From positions 930,001 to 994,000 of the forward strand of contig NZ_CP073084.1 of assembly GCF_018137985.1 (NCBI RefSeq): DNA of 64,000 nt, in the 5' to 3' direction. The translations under genes and the position numbers were made by a program. The DNA is from Streptococcus oriscaviae. Lineage in GTDB: Bacteria; Bacillota; Bacilli; Lactobacillales; Streptococcaceae. Positions 25,531 through 34,914 of this stretch are shown here, piece by piece (the first letter of the stretch is position 1; the number at the start of each line of letters is the position of its first letter). The notes under the pieces were generated by a model. It did no database searches and was not told where the DNA came from. It saw only the letters and a program-made list of their open reading frames with translations.

Positions 25531-27051
25531 CTAACCTCCCCACAAAAAATCTCCTACATTTTTAAATGCCGTTCCTATATTAGAAAATGTTTCATCCATA
25601 TTCTCTCCCCAATCTTGAGCGACACTTTTCATTCCCATAAAATCTGAATTGTATAATAACGATGTCACAGCACCAGCTGCTACTCCTATACCAATTGCAG
25701 CCCAACCAACTGGAGTTGCTCCTAGAAAGGCAGCCGCTCCCAACATAGCTACCTGAGTTAAACCATAACTAAAAGTCGTTGTCATAACTGAACTTGCAAT
25801 TGCCTGTCCAGGGCTATCTCCTTGCATCATACCAATCACTGAACCGACCGTTGCTCCAAAGACTGTTGAGCCTATTGCATTGCCGATTCCATTACAGGTA
25901 CCAGTATAGGCCGCTCGTATAGCATCGTTTGTAGAGCGAGCCAACGGACCTGCCGCATCGTCCAAAATGGTACCGAAGGAGTACCCCAATTTTGAAGCCC
26001 ATCCGTTATCTCGGGTGATGAGATAGCTGGTTCCTCCAAGAACAGTGTCAACAATCGCTCCTGTGGCTGCGTCATCAACTTTTTCTCCTACAGTCATCTG
26101 ATTCTCTTGATCTCTTTCATAGCGAGAAATTGCTGATTGAAGACGCTCGGGTATTTGTACTTGAGGATAATTGGTCTGGTAGTTTTTGATAATTTCTACA
26201 TCTTCTGTAGTTAGTGCATAACCCCTTTGAGCTTTTGCGTATACCGTTTGATAGGCATACTCTTCCTGCGATTTCTTATCCAGATTGCGGAAGTGGGCCA
26301 GATCCGCATCCGAAATGCGACCAGAATAGCGAGAACCAAGGATTTCCTTGGCAAGGGCTGATGTCAGTTGCTTGCCAGAGCCACCGTGGCTCAAGACATG
26401 ACTGACCTCCTCCACGGTCTTGCGAAAGGCCGTGTCCTGAAAGAAGGCAATCGCACTGTCATGCTGGTAGCCAGAACTGACTGCCTGTCCCAACCTTCCA
26501 AGTTGATGGTTCTGACTGCTGAACAAGTCCGCGAGAGCATTGTCTGCCTTGAGGCTGTTAAATGCGCTCATGTCCGCAATCAGCTTATCCAAGAGCCTGT
26601 CCAATTCTGACTTGGCCGTTGTCATCGCAGAAAGAGATGGACTGGATAGAGGAATGATGTCACTGATACTGCTGTAGATACGGTTAGCATCTGAGTTAAT
26701 CATCTGGCTATCCGTCAAGATACCAGCCGCCTTGCTTTTGAGCTCAGATAGATAGTCTGTGTTGATAATGGCGCTGTCGCTGGTTTCCCCTGTTATCGAT
26801 TGGAAACGAGTAATAAGTTCGTCGTAGGAGGAGGCAAGCAGAGTCAGGGCATTTTCATAGTTGGTCAGAAGCGGGAGCTGGTGGTTGCCTATCTTAGCGT
26901 CAATGGCTTCTTTTACCTGACCCTTGAGCGCTGAGGAAGACTGGGCTGCCTGCAGACTCTGCTTGGCAGCGGCTAATTGGCCCCTAAGACTAGTCAGTTG
27001 AGCTTCAAGGGCGGCCTTTTGACCCTTGACTTCTGACATATCAATTCTCAT
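25531..27051 (-). CDS. LXG-domain polymorphic toxin 1, glycine-rich pore-forming type
   Basis: Type VIIb effector of 506 residues from ATG 27051 (start chosen because the second LXG gene begins identically; the open frame to 27069 is rejected). Residues 1-265 are the helical LXG domain that directs export. A linker with YAKAQRGYALTTEDVEIIKNY follows, then a C-terminal region (about 320-480) of repeated Gly/Ala stretches such as AIGSTVFGATVGSVIGMM and AAIGIGVAAGAVTSLL, like the glycine-zipper membrane toxin TelE. It overlaps the upstream DUF4176 gene by 11 bases. The first 796 bp are nearly identical to those of LXG toxin 2. Confidence 0.9.
   Translation of the reverse strand: MRIDMSEVKGQKAALEAQLTSLRGQLAAAKQSLQAAQSSSALKGQVKEAIDAKIGNHQLPLLTNYENALTLLASSYDELITRFQSITGETSDSAIINTDYLSELKSKAAGILTDSQMINSDANRIYSSISDIIPLSSPSLSAMTTAKSELDRLLDKLIADMSAFNSLKADNALADLFSSQNHQLGRLGQAVSSGYQHDSAIAFFQDTAFRKTVEEVSHVLSHGGSGKQLTSALAKEILGSRYSGRISDADLAHFRNLDKKSQEEYAYQTVYAKAQRGYALTTEDVEIIKNYQTNYPQVQIPERLQSAISRYERDQENQMTVGEKVDDAATGAIVDTVLGGTSYLITRDNGWASKLGYSFGTILDDAAGPLARSTNDAIRAAYTGTCNGIGNAIGSTVFGATVGSVIGMMQGDSPGQAIASSVMTTTFSYGLTQVAMLGAAAFLGATPVGWAAIGIGVAAGAVTSLLYNSDFMGMKSVAQDWGENMDETFSNIGTAFKNVGDFLWGG
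26256..27051 (-). repeat. 796-bp inverted repeat, copy 1 (LXG head)
   Basis: Identical in length, without indels, to 38630-39425 in opposite orientation, with only scattered substitutions (for example G to S at residue 24). It begins at the start codon of LXG toxin 1 and ends at the codon after QEEY, where the two toxins diverge abruptly. Even the ribosome sites just outside are similar. Confidence 0.93.
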
Positions 27052-27703
27052 AACTGACCCCTTCCTCATATAAGCCTGAGTAGATTCCCATCTCTAAATA
27101 GGATTGACGCAACTCTTCAAAGCAATACGCATCATCCGTAGCTCCTCGGTACCCTTCACTCAGCACTCGCTTGATGAAAAGGTGACTGATAAATAATGGC
27201 TCCTGATCATAGGTCAAGCCATATGGTTGCATATATCCCACATAATCTACATAGACTCCACTTGCCTTCATATGAACTCGGCGACCCACCAAGCTAACTA
27301 GCATGTCAACTCCGGCTTGTTCAAAACGTGCAACCAAGTCTGATGACAGAAGATTACGATCTAACTCAACGACTGTGCCAATAGGATAGATGACCCCATA
27401 TACTAAATCTACGAGTCGAAGAAACTGTATGAAGAGAGAAAGAGGAAGAATCCAAGTTTCCTCTAAGCGTTGAATACTAACTTCTTGCGACTCGTAATGA
27501 AAATCAAATGTTAAACCTGCACCGATAATAGGTTGATAGGCATAGTGTGGTTCTCGGTTCAAATAGGTTAATAGGCAATCCTTTAATACTTCCGGATGGC
27601 CAATGAAAGGGAGGGATAGCAGATGGAAGAAGGACGCCCTTTCGGTAGTCACTCCCAAAGAATATAAACCCTGTTGAAAAAGAGCATCTTGTTTAGTTCT
27701 CAT
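27041..27703 (-). CDS. Long DUF4176 protein, likely LXG chaperone
   Basis: Protein of 220 residues. The C-terminal half (about 110-215) carries the DUF4176 pattern YPIGTVVELDRNLL, ASGVYVDYVGYMQPYGLTYD and FIKRVLSEGYRGATDD. The N-terminal 105 residues are an extra helical or mixed domain without a recognised family. DUF4176 proteins have been reported to bind LXG domains and target them for secretion. It is the third gene of the lap2-lap1-chaperone-toxin operon, 6 bases after the small helical protein gene, and overlaps the toxin start by 11 bases. A fragment of the same gene lies at 18956-19028. Confidence 0.85.
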   Translation of the reverse strand: MRTKQDALFQQGLYSLGVTTERASFFHLLSLPFIGHPEVLKDCLLTYLNREPHYAYQPIIGAGLTFDFHYESQEVSIQRLEETWILPLSLFIQFLRLVDLVYGVIYPIGTVVELDRNLLSSDLVARFEQAGVDMLVSLVGRRVHMKASGVYVDYVGYMQPYGLTYDQEPLFISHLFIKRVLSEGYRGATDDAYCFEELRQSYLEMGIYSGLYEEGVSYEN

Positions 27704-27708
27704 ATCAG

Positions 27709-27984
27709 TTATCCTCCTGAACGAATGGCGCTCGCTTCGTTCGCATCATCTGACAGTTTATTTTGGGCGACAAGATTCATCTGTGAGACATCTGAAACAG
27801 TAAATGACTTCAGCTCGCCAATTGAGTGATTGAAGCGATCTAGGAAGTCTGAAAAGGTAACAAAAGGACTTAAGTCCGTACGAGAAAACTGAAGGGGTTT
27901 CATTTGAGAAATCCCTTCTGTACTCGCACTGACCTTGGAAGTAATTCCTGTCCATTCTGAGTAATTAACGCCTGTTACAGTCAT
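27709..27984 (-). CDS. Small helical LXG-associated protein (TIGR04197/DUF3130-like, Lap1)
   Basis: Protein of 91 residues resembling the TIGR04197 (SACOL2603) family of small type VII associated proteins: a short N-terminus, then an amphipathic helical hairpin with the turn around FSRTDLSPFVTFSDFLD (about 33-49). Such proteins pair with a second helical protein and the LXG domain to form a pre-secretion complex. It lies between the other helical protein gene (14 bases before) and the DUF4176 gene. Confidence 0.82.
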   Translation of the reverse strand: MTVTGVNYSEWTGITSKVSASTEGISQMKPLQFSRTDLSPFVTFSDFLDRFNHSIGELKSFTVSDVSQMNLVAQNKLSDDANEASAIRSGG

Positions 27985-27998
27985 AGCTATTCTCCTAT

Positions 27999-28430
27999 TT
28001 AATACAGCAATTCATTTGCAAGAGCATTATAATAATACATATTAGATGTGGCAGATTGAGTAATCGCAATTTGTTCACTCAAATCAGATTCTAACTCTGA
28101 TAGTTTCTGTGAAATACGTCCACGATTCTCACTATGTTTTCTCTCCAACTCAGAGAGTGTCTGATGGAATACTTGCCCTTTGCGACTAGATTCATCAGCC
28201 TTATTGCCCCTGAACTCCCCACTATTAACCTGCTGCACTTCCGTTACACGCTGCTTGACCATGCTAGCATTGTTAATCGTCCTGTCTATAGAGCCCAGAG
28301 CTGCCCGTAAACGTGCAATTTTTGCAGAAAGTTCGTTTTGTTTGGCTACACTATTTCTTCTTTTCGTACTATATCTATTCGCTTGATTGATGTAGCTATA
28401 ATATAAGGCCCAGTTTACTTCATTTTCCAT
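27999..28430 (-). CDS. Helical LXG-associated protein (DUF3958/DUF5082-like, Lap2)
   Basis: Protein of 143 residues, almost entirely predicted helix, with coiled-coil stretches (about 15-55 and 95-125) around a turn containing GEFRGNKADESS (about 71-82), similar to the W/F-x-G turn of WXG100-like proteins. This fits the second member of the Lap pair that helps target LXG toxins, though the exact Pfam family is not certain. It is the first gene of the toxin operon, behind its own promoter. Confidence 0.78.
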   Translation of the reverse strand: MENEVNWALYYSYINQANRYSTKRRNSVAKQNELSAKIARLRAALGSIDRTINNASMVKQRVTEVQQVNSGEFRGNKADESSRKGQVFHQTLSELERKHSENRGRISQKLSELESDLSEQIAITQSATSNMYYYNALANELLY

Positions 28431-28468
28431 CTAGAGAGCTCCATTCTTTCTTACCTATTTATTTCAAT

Positions 28469-28498
28469 ATTATATCATAAAACCAGCCTGAATTGTAA
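28469..28498 (-). promoter_or_regulatory. Promoter of the lap2-lap1-DUF4176-LXG1 operon
   Basis: Minus-strand TTACAA (28493-28498) and perfect -10 TATAAT (28469-28474) with an 18-bp spacer and TGA before the -10 (extended -10). With the essC terminator just upstream, the toxin operon appears to be transcribed separately from the secretion core. Confidence 0.75.
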
Positions 28499-28524
28499 GG
28501 ATATTTGGCTATTTTTTAAAACTA

Positions 28525-28557
28525 AAATTTCCTGATTCGGCTTGAATCAGGAAATTT
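28525..28557. terminator. Terminator after essC
   Basis: A 14-bp perfect stem (AAATTTCCTGATTC / GAATCAGGAAATTT, 28525-28538 and 28544-28557) with a 5-base loop, starting 3 bases after the essC stop codon. The T run on the minus strand is interrupted (TAGTTTTAAAA), so some read-through is possible. Confidence 0.75.
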
Positions 28558-28560
28558 GAC

Positions 28561-31500
28561 TTATTCTGAGACCAATTTGACACGATAACCTGTCCGACCA
28601 ATGTAAAAATTAGTCTCATCGGTAGCAACTGGCGGCTCACTAAAGTGACTTCGTACCTGTATAATCCCCTGATCTTGGAAGCGTGTCCCAATCGTTCCAG
28701 AAGGTGGATTATTCTTAAGAACTTTATCAACATCTAGGTAGCCATTCGCAATTTGTTTCTGTTCTCCAAGGAAAATGAAGTGAATCCCCACTTTGCTACT
28801 TTGACGTAAAAGATTTTGGAAGCTATCTTGAGTTAGAACGAGATGACGATTTAACATTTGTGCTTCCGAGATGTAGACGTAAATAGGGTGACGTGCCCCT
28901 GAAAGCTGGCGCGCTTGAATTTCACTTGTCATATCTGCAAAGAAGCCGTTGACCTCCGTAGGCGAGAGAACGGTATCAAAATACTCCGTTCCACGTCCAT
29001 TCTCTGATAAGTCAATCATAATTCGATTAACCTTCCCTTCCAACTGTTCAAAGCCTGCAAATAATATATGTTCGAGGTACTCAATTTGTTGTCCAGTATC
29101 ATAGAACAGGACAAAATAGCCATCTCGTTCAGGAACAAATCCTTGAACATCTGTAGTTTCTTTGTCCATACCAATTGGCAACTCCCCTCTTTCCCAAGCT
29201 CGTTTTACCTGACTTGCCTTTCTAAAGTTGTCCATCTTAAGAACAGTAGGAAGCATCGGAATACCTCTATGTGGCTCTCCATCCCATGAGGCGTTTAGGG
29301 CTGAAATTTCTTCTGTCATTCTGGCAAGTCGATCAATATCATCGTGGCCTTCAATAGGAAGATAAATTTGTAGCTCTAGAATTTCTTCGTCCTCAATCTG
29401 GGCTCTACCAAATATCTCTTGAGGAATAAGGGCGTCACGCCCCATAATCATGCGCATGGCATCATCTTCCACCAAATAAAGACTTATTTTATTTGACATA
29501 TTTGCGTTCATTCGCATTTTTAAACTATTGAATGTCAGGGCGGTAAGGATGGTATAGATACCAAGACTCGCACCTTCTTGGAGGAGTTGGTTGATGACCG
29601 CATCTACCTGTTCTTCAAGTGGGCTTTCTCTAACCGAATCATAGACGTCAAAAACATTGATAAGGACCGGAAGATACCGACCTGTTTTTGCTTGATATTG
29701 ACTGAGGCTTGAAACGCCTACTTCTGTAAATTCTTGTTTCCTACGTTTCATTTCATTTTGAACATGGGTCAAGAACTTTTGTAGTTTCTCCATCTCATCT
29801 AAACGAACAATATCAAAAACATGAGGCAAGTCTTTTAAAGGAAGTAGTCCATTTGTTCCGAAATCAAATAAATTAAATTGGAGTTGCTCGGGACTATTTT
29901 GCCGTGATAGGTTCATGATGATTGTTTGAAGAGCTGTTGATTTTCCATAGCCTGGCGAGCCATAAATGACTGTATTACCAACCTCTTCAATGTCAAAGAA
30001 ATAGGCTTCTTGACTTTGCTTAGATGGTCTGTCTAAGATCCCAAACGGAATGGATAATGCTCTTGGTTTCTGCCATTCTACTTCTGCGACTATCATTGGT
30101 GTTACCAATTCCCTCTCCAAAGGTGGTAACCAAGGTTTGTCAGGGAGGCGCTGGGTTGTTTTTGCAAACTCAGAAACGATTTCTTGGATAACAACTTCCA
30201 ACTCCGTCTTTTTTTCCTCCTGTAGCAGCTCATCTTGAGCATAGTAATCCGAGGAATCATCCATCAAAAGTTCTGCTTGTCCAAGTTGATTGATAGTCCA
30301 TATACGTTCATCAATCAAATCCAAATTATCTTCTTTAGGATTATAGTTGGCTCCTGACCAAGCTGATTGGAACAGTTCGTAAATTTCATTGTTTCCGACT
30401 TGAAGATAGGCTCTCCCTGGCTGTGTAATGCTTGCCGCATCAGGAGTTTTGATAATCTCATTTGAATCACTTGTATCTGCAACTTTTAGAGCTAACTTAA
30501 AGCGAGAGTTGGACCAAATTTGGTCATCCACAACCCCTGAAGGTTTCTGTGTTGCTAGAATCAAATGCACTCCTAAAGAACGACCAATCCGTGCCGTTGA
30601 CACCAACTCTGCCATAAAGTCTGGTTCATTAGCCTTTAATTCTGCAAATTCATCGGAAATCAAGAACAGATGAGGCATTGGTTTTTTAGGATATTTCTCT
30701 TTTTCTTGAGGGTCTGTATATTCTTTTCCTTTCCTATATAGTTTGGTATATCCATTAATATGATTTACTCCATACCGCTTAAACTCTCTCTGACGCTTCT
30801 CCAATTCTGCTCGAATACTCTTCAAAGCACGCGCCGAAGCCGCTCCATCCAAGTTTGTAATCGCCCCTAGAAGGTGTGGCAGCTTAGTAAATAAGTCAGC
30901 CATTCCACCACCTTTGAAGTCAATCGGCAAAAAACCAACATCTTCTGGTGAAAAATTGACAGCTAGAGATAGGATGTAAGATTGGACAATTTCTGATTTC
31001 CCTGACCCTGTCGTTCCTGCAATTAAACCATGCGGTCCATGAGCGCGTTCATGCAGGTTGAGATAAACCACATCATTTTTTCCCCGTACTCCCAACGGAA
31101 CTGCTAACGTTTTTGAAGGGTCTGCCCGCCTCCATCTTTCTCGAATTGCTAAATCCTTAACATCTTTTGTTTGGTATAATTCCAGAAAGGTGATCATCTC
31201 TGGGATAGAATTTTTCTCAACTTCCAAGTGGTTTAAGTTTGCCAACCTATAAATGGCCTCTTCAATAGTGAAGCCCTGTGGTAAATGATTCGGTGTAAAG
31301 GTCTGATTTACATATTCAAGATGATCATTGATTAATCGTGCCGATTCTCCACTCTGGTAGTCTACCACACTTGTTGCCGTTTCCGGAAGCATATTTATAC
31401 TATCTTTTGCCCATATAACAGTGACACCGTACTGAGTCATATCTTCTGCCAAAAATTCATTAAGACCATGCCCCATTATCCAAGATTCATCTAGGATTGT

Positions 31501-33000
31501 AAATATATAGTGTGGAGAAAAGGTATGTGACTCACTATTTGGCAATTCCCGTAACTGTTGTCTTCTTTTTACAAGCAGCTGATAAAAGGACGTCAAGACC
31601 ATGTCTCTGGTTTGATTATTGTGAATAATCCCTCTTAGATTCAAAGAAGACATTTGATTATGAGGTAGCCAGCGCCACTCTTGCCAATAGTCTTCATAAT
31701 CAGACTCTGGTACCAGTGTAACAAACTCAACATCGTGATAAGAGTGTAGCATCGCTATTTGAAATAGAATCGTCTGAACAGCAACTCGTAATGTTGCAGA
31801 AGGCCCAGCTAAACCTAAAGTTTGATCTCTCAGCGAAACAATAATAGGAGCTTTTTCAATTTTTTTGTGAGGATGGACCAATTTTTCATCAGCTAGACGA
31901 TCCCAATTATCTTGACGGTCAGTTAATGAATAGGAAATTCTATAACTTGAATCGATAGTTCCATGCCCTAAATGAACATTTAGAAAGTCTTCATTGGCAG
32001 GCATTTTTTCATAAATCCTAGAGCTATAGGTTTTAGCCAACATTGCCAAAAGCTCAACATTCGGAAAATTATAATTCATAGCTTCCAACTGAGCTTGATG
32101 AAGAGCAACTAGTTCAGACTCCTTCTCAATCAAATAATCCTGATACTGCTCTGAACGTTGCCGATTTTTTTCTTTAATTTCTTGTTTATCCGTAAAGTAG
32201 CCCGAAACTGTGAAGCCAGCGGTCAAAAGACTCATGCTCCCCATCCCTAACATCATTAGCGGATTTCCTTTTGTAAAGATACTAACAGCTCCTGTAACAA
32301 TAATCATCCCCAGAGGGGGTACGATTGCACGCAATAAATTCCCTCTAGGACTTCCTTCTTCTGGTTTTGGCGATTTGACCTGAACCTCTCTATCAGGCTC
32401 TCGTAGAAAAATCCTTGGACTTCTTCTAAAATGGGGGAACCCCTTTGGATATTCCATCTTTTGAGCTTCTTCGATAAAAAGTTCTGGATCTAGCTGAATA
32501 GCCTCTTGATAGAAATGCGTCACTTTTAGCTGTTGTTCTCTCAGTTCAATCTCAATCCCTCCTACAAACAAGCGATCTGAGACTTGAAACTTTGTCTGTA
32601 ATATATCTACCGCCACTTCATTTAAATAAACTGGGTTGCCGTTGCTAAAAATATCTAAAAAGTAATCTCCCTCGCGATAATAAAACTTAATTAAGGCGCC
32701 AGAACCAATTTGAATACCTGCCTGCCCCAGATTCGTCAAAATAAAATCTCTCCGAGGCCGATTTGTCCAAATAACTTTCGCATTTTGACGAATTGCAAAC
32801 AAGTTATTTTTAAGACAGCCATCCCACAATTCTCCATCCAAAATTAACGTCCCAGAGTGAGATTCAACGAGATGACCCATAAAAGGATATGTTGTTTGTT
32901 CCCTTGTCAAACGTATTTTTTCTAGAAATTTGTCACCTATCCCCACAATATAGGTAACTGTTGTTTCATCAGTTTGATTGTTTGTTTTTCTAATTGCCAT
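28561..33000 (-). CDS. essC: Type VIIb secretion ATPase EssC
   Basis: Membrane motor of about 1479 residues. Domains: two N-terminal forkhead-associated domains (about 10-190), a pair of membrane helices (about 220-270, IVPPLGMIIVTGAVSIF), then FtsK/SpoIIIE ATPase domains. D1 has Walker A AGTTGSGKSE (near 668) and Walker B HLFLISDEF; D2 has YGSPGYGKST (near 1018); the third lacks a clear Walker A. The C-terminal part (SKVGIHFIFLGEQKQIANGY) is the substrate-contact region that varies between EssC types. Start is uncertain: ATGs at 33030, 33018 and 33000; I prefer 33000, with an AGGT site and an 11-base overlap with essB. Confidence 0.95.
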   Translation of the reverse strand: MAIRKTNNQTDETTVTYIVGIGDKFLEKIRLTREQTTYPFMGHLVESHSGTLILDGELWDGCLKNNLFAIRQNAKVIWTNRPRRDFILTNLGQAGIQIGSGALIKFYYREGDYFLDIFSNGNPVYLNEVAVDILQTKFQVSDRLFVGGIEIELREQQLKVTHFYQEAIQLDPELFIEEAQKMEYPKGFPHFRRSPRIFLREPDREVQVKSPKPEEGSPRGNLLRAIVPPLGMIIVTGAVSIFTKGNPLMMLGMGSMSLLTAGFTVSGYFTDKQEIKEKNRQRSEQYQDYLIEKESELVALHQAQLEAMNYNFPNVELLAMLAKTYSSRIYEKMPANEDFLNVHLGHGTIDSSYRISYSLTDRQDNWDRLADEKLVHPHKKIEKAPIIVSLRDQTLGLAGPSATLRVAVQTILFQIAMLHSYHDVEFVTLVPESDYEDYWQEWRWLPHNQMSSLNLRGIIHNNQTRDMVLTSFYQLLVKRRQQLRELPNSESHTFSPHYIFTILDESWIMGHGLNEFLAEDMTQYGVTVIWAKDSINMLPETATSVVDYQSGESARLINDHLEYVNQTFTPNHLPQGFTIEEAIYRLANLNHLEVEKNSIPEMITFLELYQTKDVKDLAIRERWRRADPSKTLAVPLGVRGKNDVVYLNLHERAHGPHGLIAGTTGSGKSEIVQSYILSLAVNFSPEDVGFLPIDFKGGGMADLFTKLPHLLGAITNLDGAASARALKSIRAELEKRQREFKRYGVNHINGYTKLYRKGKEYTDPQEKEKYPKKPMPHLFLISDEFAELKANEPDFMAELVSTARIGRSLGVHLILATQKPSGVVDDQIWSNSRFKLALKVADTSDSNEIIKTPDAASITQPGRAYLQVGNNEIYELFQSAWSGANYNPKEDNLDLIDERIWTINQLGQAELLMDDSSDYYAQDELLQEEKKTELEVVIQEIVSEFAKTTQRLPDKPWLPPLERELVTPMIVAEVEWQKPRALSIPFGILDRPSKQSQEAYFFDIEEVGNTVIYGSPGYGKSTALQTIIMNLSRQNSPEQLQFNLFDFGTNGLLPLKDLPHVFDIVRLDEMEKLQKFLTHVQNEMKRRKQEFTEVGVSSLSQYQAKTGRYLPVLINVFDVYDSVRESPLEEQVDAVINQLLQEGASLGIYTILTALTFNSLKMRMNANMSNKISLYLVEDDAMRMIMGRDALIPQEIFGRAQIEDEEILELQIYLPIEGHDDIDRLARMTEEISALNASWDGEPHRGIPMLPTVLKMDNFRKASQVKRAWERGELPIGMDKETTDVQGFVPERDGYFVLFYDTGQQIEYLEHILFAGFEQLEGKVNRIMIDLSENGRGTEYFDTVLSPTEVNGFFADMTSEIQARQLSGARHPIYVYISEAQMLNRHLVLTQDSFQNLLRQSSKVGIHFIFLGEQKQIANGYLDVDKVLKNNPPSGTIGTRFQDQGIIQVRSHFSEPPVATDETNFYIGRTGYRVKLVSE

Positions 33001-34189
33001 CTGAACTACCTGTTTCATCTTCTGTTTCATTGTCAGTTAATCCAAGAAGTTTTTCATACTTTTGAATTTCTTCTTCATATTCTTTCAGTTTGGCTTGCTT
33101 TTCAGCGCCACTCATTGTAGAATCTGCTTTAACCTTATCATATAGGTTCAAATAGGCCAAAGAGATTAACTGATTATCTCCAATGTTTTGGGCAATGTCG
33201 AGGGCTTGTTCTAATTTATTGGTTCCAGTATAAATCCAAAATAGTAAGGTATTGGTCTGTGTTTTTTGTGACAAATTCCCCAACAAAGCATCCTTTTGAT
33301 TTTCAAAGATAGAATCTTCTGTCCTAATAGCACTTTCAGCCAACATAAATTGAGCACTTGTTGGCAAATCTAATGGATCATACATTCCCAATCGTTCTAA
33401 GACTGCGTTATAGTCTTTATTGATATACTCTGAAGTTGCGGCAATGATACTATCCTGTCTGGGTACAACACTCAAACTATAAACACCTACAAAAATACCT
33501 AGAATAATCGCTAGAACAGATAACCCTACTGTGCCTATACGAAGTGTCCGATTCAAGTTTCTATTCACGAGTATATTTTCACTGTCTCGCTTATTTTTTT
33601 GAGCAACCACCTGTTGATTCAACAAGTCGTTTACTTGAGCAAAATTAGTTGCGGCTACCAGTTGCTCTGCAAAGGGGTTCTTTACCAAATGTATCCCTTC
33701 CACAAGGTCACTGTATTTTAATTTAGGATTTAAGATATAAGTTATCAAAGCCTTGTACTGTTTTAAAACCTCGTCTTCTTCTAGCTTGTAGGGAACAACA
33801 ATATCATGAACTCCTCGATGAGCGAGTTTAACTACATCACCTAAAATGAATATATTCTCTGGATGAATAAATGGAACAATCGGTCGGGTAGCAAACTCGT
33901 GTAGAAAAGTCAATTTTTGCGCCACTAGTAATCTATCAACCAAATCTAGATTATTAAGAAAATCTGGTAAACTTTTAAATTGCTCATCAATGTGATAATG
34001 AATCGTCATCTCCTCATCTCGCAATTCCAGAATTTCTCCTTCTAGTAACTGGGCGCTACTATCCAAGAATAGTCGAATTTGTTCTGCTCTCGCCATCTTA
34101 TACTGACTTGGATTAAACGTACAGGCCAATCCTCTGTCTGTTCTTTCAACTATCAATTCCAGTGTCCCTGCTTTTAATACTTCCATCAT
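32990..34189 (-). CDS. essB: Type VIIb secretion membrane protein EssB
   Basis: Protein of 399 residues. A cytoplasmic pseudokinase-like domain (about 1-215) is followed by one membrane helix (TVGLSVLAIILGIFVGVYSL, about 218-238) and an extracytoplasmic helical domain (about 240-370) with an acidic tail. Length and layout match EssB/YukC, which bridges EssC and the outer parts of the channel. A GGAGAG site precedes the double ATG at 34189/34186. It lies between esaB and essC in the core operon. Confidence 0.94.
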   Translation of the reverse strand: MMEVLKAGTLELIVERTDRGLACTFNPSQYKMARAEQIRLFLDSSAQLLEGEILELRDEEMTIHYHIDEQFKSLPDFLNNLDLVDRLLVAQKLTFLHEFATRPIVPFIHPENIFILGDVVKLAHRGVHDIVVPYKLEEDEVLKQYKALITYILNPKLKYSDLVEGIHLVKNPFAEQLVAATNFAQVNDLLNQQVVAQKNKRDSENILVNRNLNRTLRIGTVGLSVLAIILGIFVGVYSLSVVPRQDSIIAATSEYINKDYNAVLERLGMYDPLDLPTSAQFMLAESAIRTEDSIFENQKDALLGNLSQKTQTNTLLFWIYTGTNKLEQALDIAQNIGDNQLISLAYLNLYDKVKADSTMSGAEKQAKLKEYEEEIQKYEKLLGLTDNETEDETGSSDGN

Positions 34190-34201
34190 ACTCTCCTAAA
34201 T

Positions 34202-34444
34202 TTAAAAAACTATCTTCAATTGATCACCATTTCCAAGAGGATAGTGGGCTAATACTTCGTAATCAACCAATACAATCGGTTTGTTTAGTACAACTAGTTC
34301 AAATTCTATTGGCAATTCGATTTGCAATAATGCCATCGAATCCCTCAGCAATTCTTTTAATCTTAAAATTGTTACCTTTGTCGGAATTTTTATATCTATA
34401 ATTCTATCTGTGATATGTAATCCGATTGAAATGCTATCCATCAC
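34202..34444 (-). CDS. esaB: Ubiquitin-like type VIIb secretion protein EsaB
   Basis: Small cytoplasmic protein of 80 residues with the beta-grasp pattern of EsaB/YukD: strand SIGLHITDRIIDIKIPTKVTILRLKELL, helix, then LNKPIVLVDYEVLAHYPLGNGDQLKIV. It is required for secretion in several type VIIb systems. Its ATG overlaps the essA stop codon by four bases (ATGA), and essB follows after 12 bases. Confidence 0.93.
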   Translation of the reverse strand: MMDSISIGLHITDRIIDIKIPTKVTILRLKELLRDSMALLQIELPIEFELVVLNKPIVLVDYEVLAHYPLGNGDQLKIVF

Positions 34445-34914
34445 TCACCTCTTCGCATATATAAAAGTTTAGAAAAACGACGTCCTAAGTAAATTCCTAC
34501 AATAAGCATCACGATAAAAAATGTTGCCATGGTCATCCAAATCCCCAATTCTTCTGCCGCACTTGTCCCTTCACTTAGCTGACCAGATTCTACATTGGAA
34601 AATTGATAATTATCGGTAAATAAGTAAGAGCTGATAGTATACCTACCAGCCTCTTCCTCATTATTGATAGATTCTGTAAACAGGCTTAATTTGATCTTAC
34701 TATGACGCTCAATAATCTCCTCTTGTAAGGCCTTTTCTTGTTCATTCATTTGATTAAGAAAAAGATAGGGATTTGAAGATACATCGGCTTTTTCTTTCAT
34801 AATATTGTCATAAATAACATTGTTATTGATATTCAGCGTACCTTCTTCTGCACCAATACTTAATGATGCAAAAGAACAGAGTATGATAAGAACAAGTAGA
34901 CCAAATTTCTTCAT
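34441..34914 (-). CDS. essA: Type VIIb secretion protein EssA
   Basis: Membrane protein of 157 residues. A signal peptide or N-terminal helix (FGLLVLIILCSFASLSIGAEE, about 4-24), an extracytoplasmic helical region (about 25-120) and a C-terminal membrane helix (IWMTMATFFIVMLIVGIYLG, about 125-145) ending in a basic tail. This fits EssA in length and topology. It begins directly after the esaA stop codon and overlaps esaB by four bases. Confidence 0.9.
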   Translation of the reverse strand: MKKFGLLVLIILCSFASLSIGAEEGTLNINNNVIYDNIMKEKADVSSNPYLFLNQMNEQEKALQEEIIERHSKIKLSLFTESINNEEEAGRYTISSYLFTDNYQFSNVESGQLSEGTSAAEELGIWMTMATFFIVMLIVGIYLGRRFSKLLYMRRGE

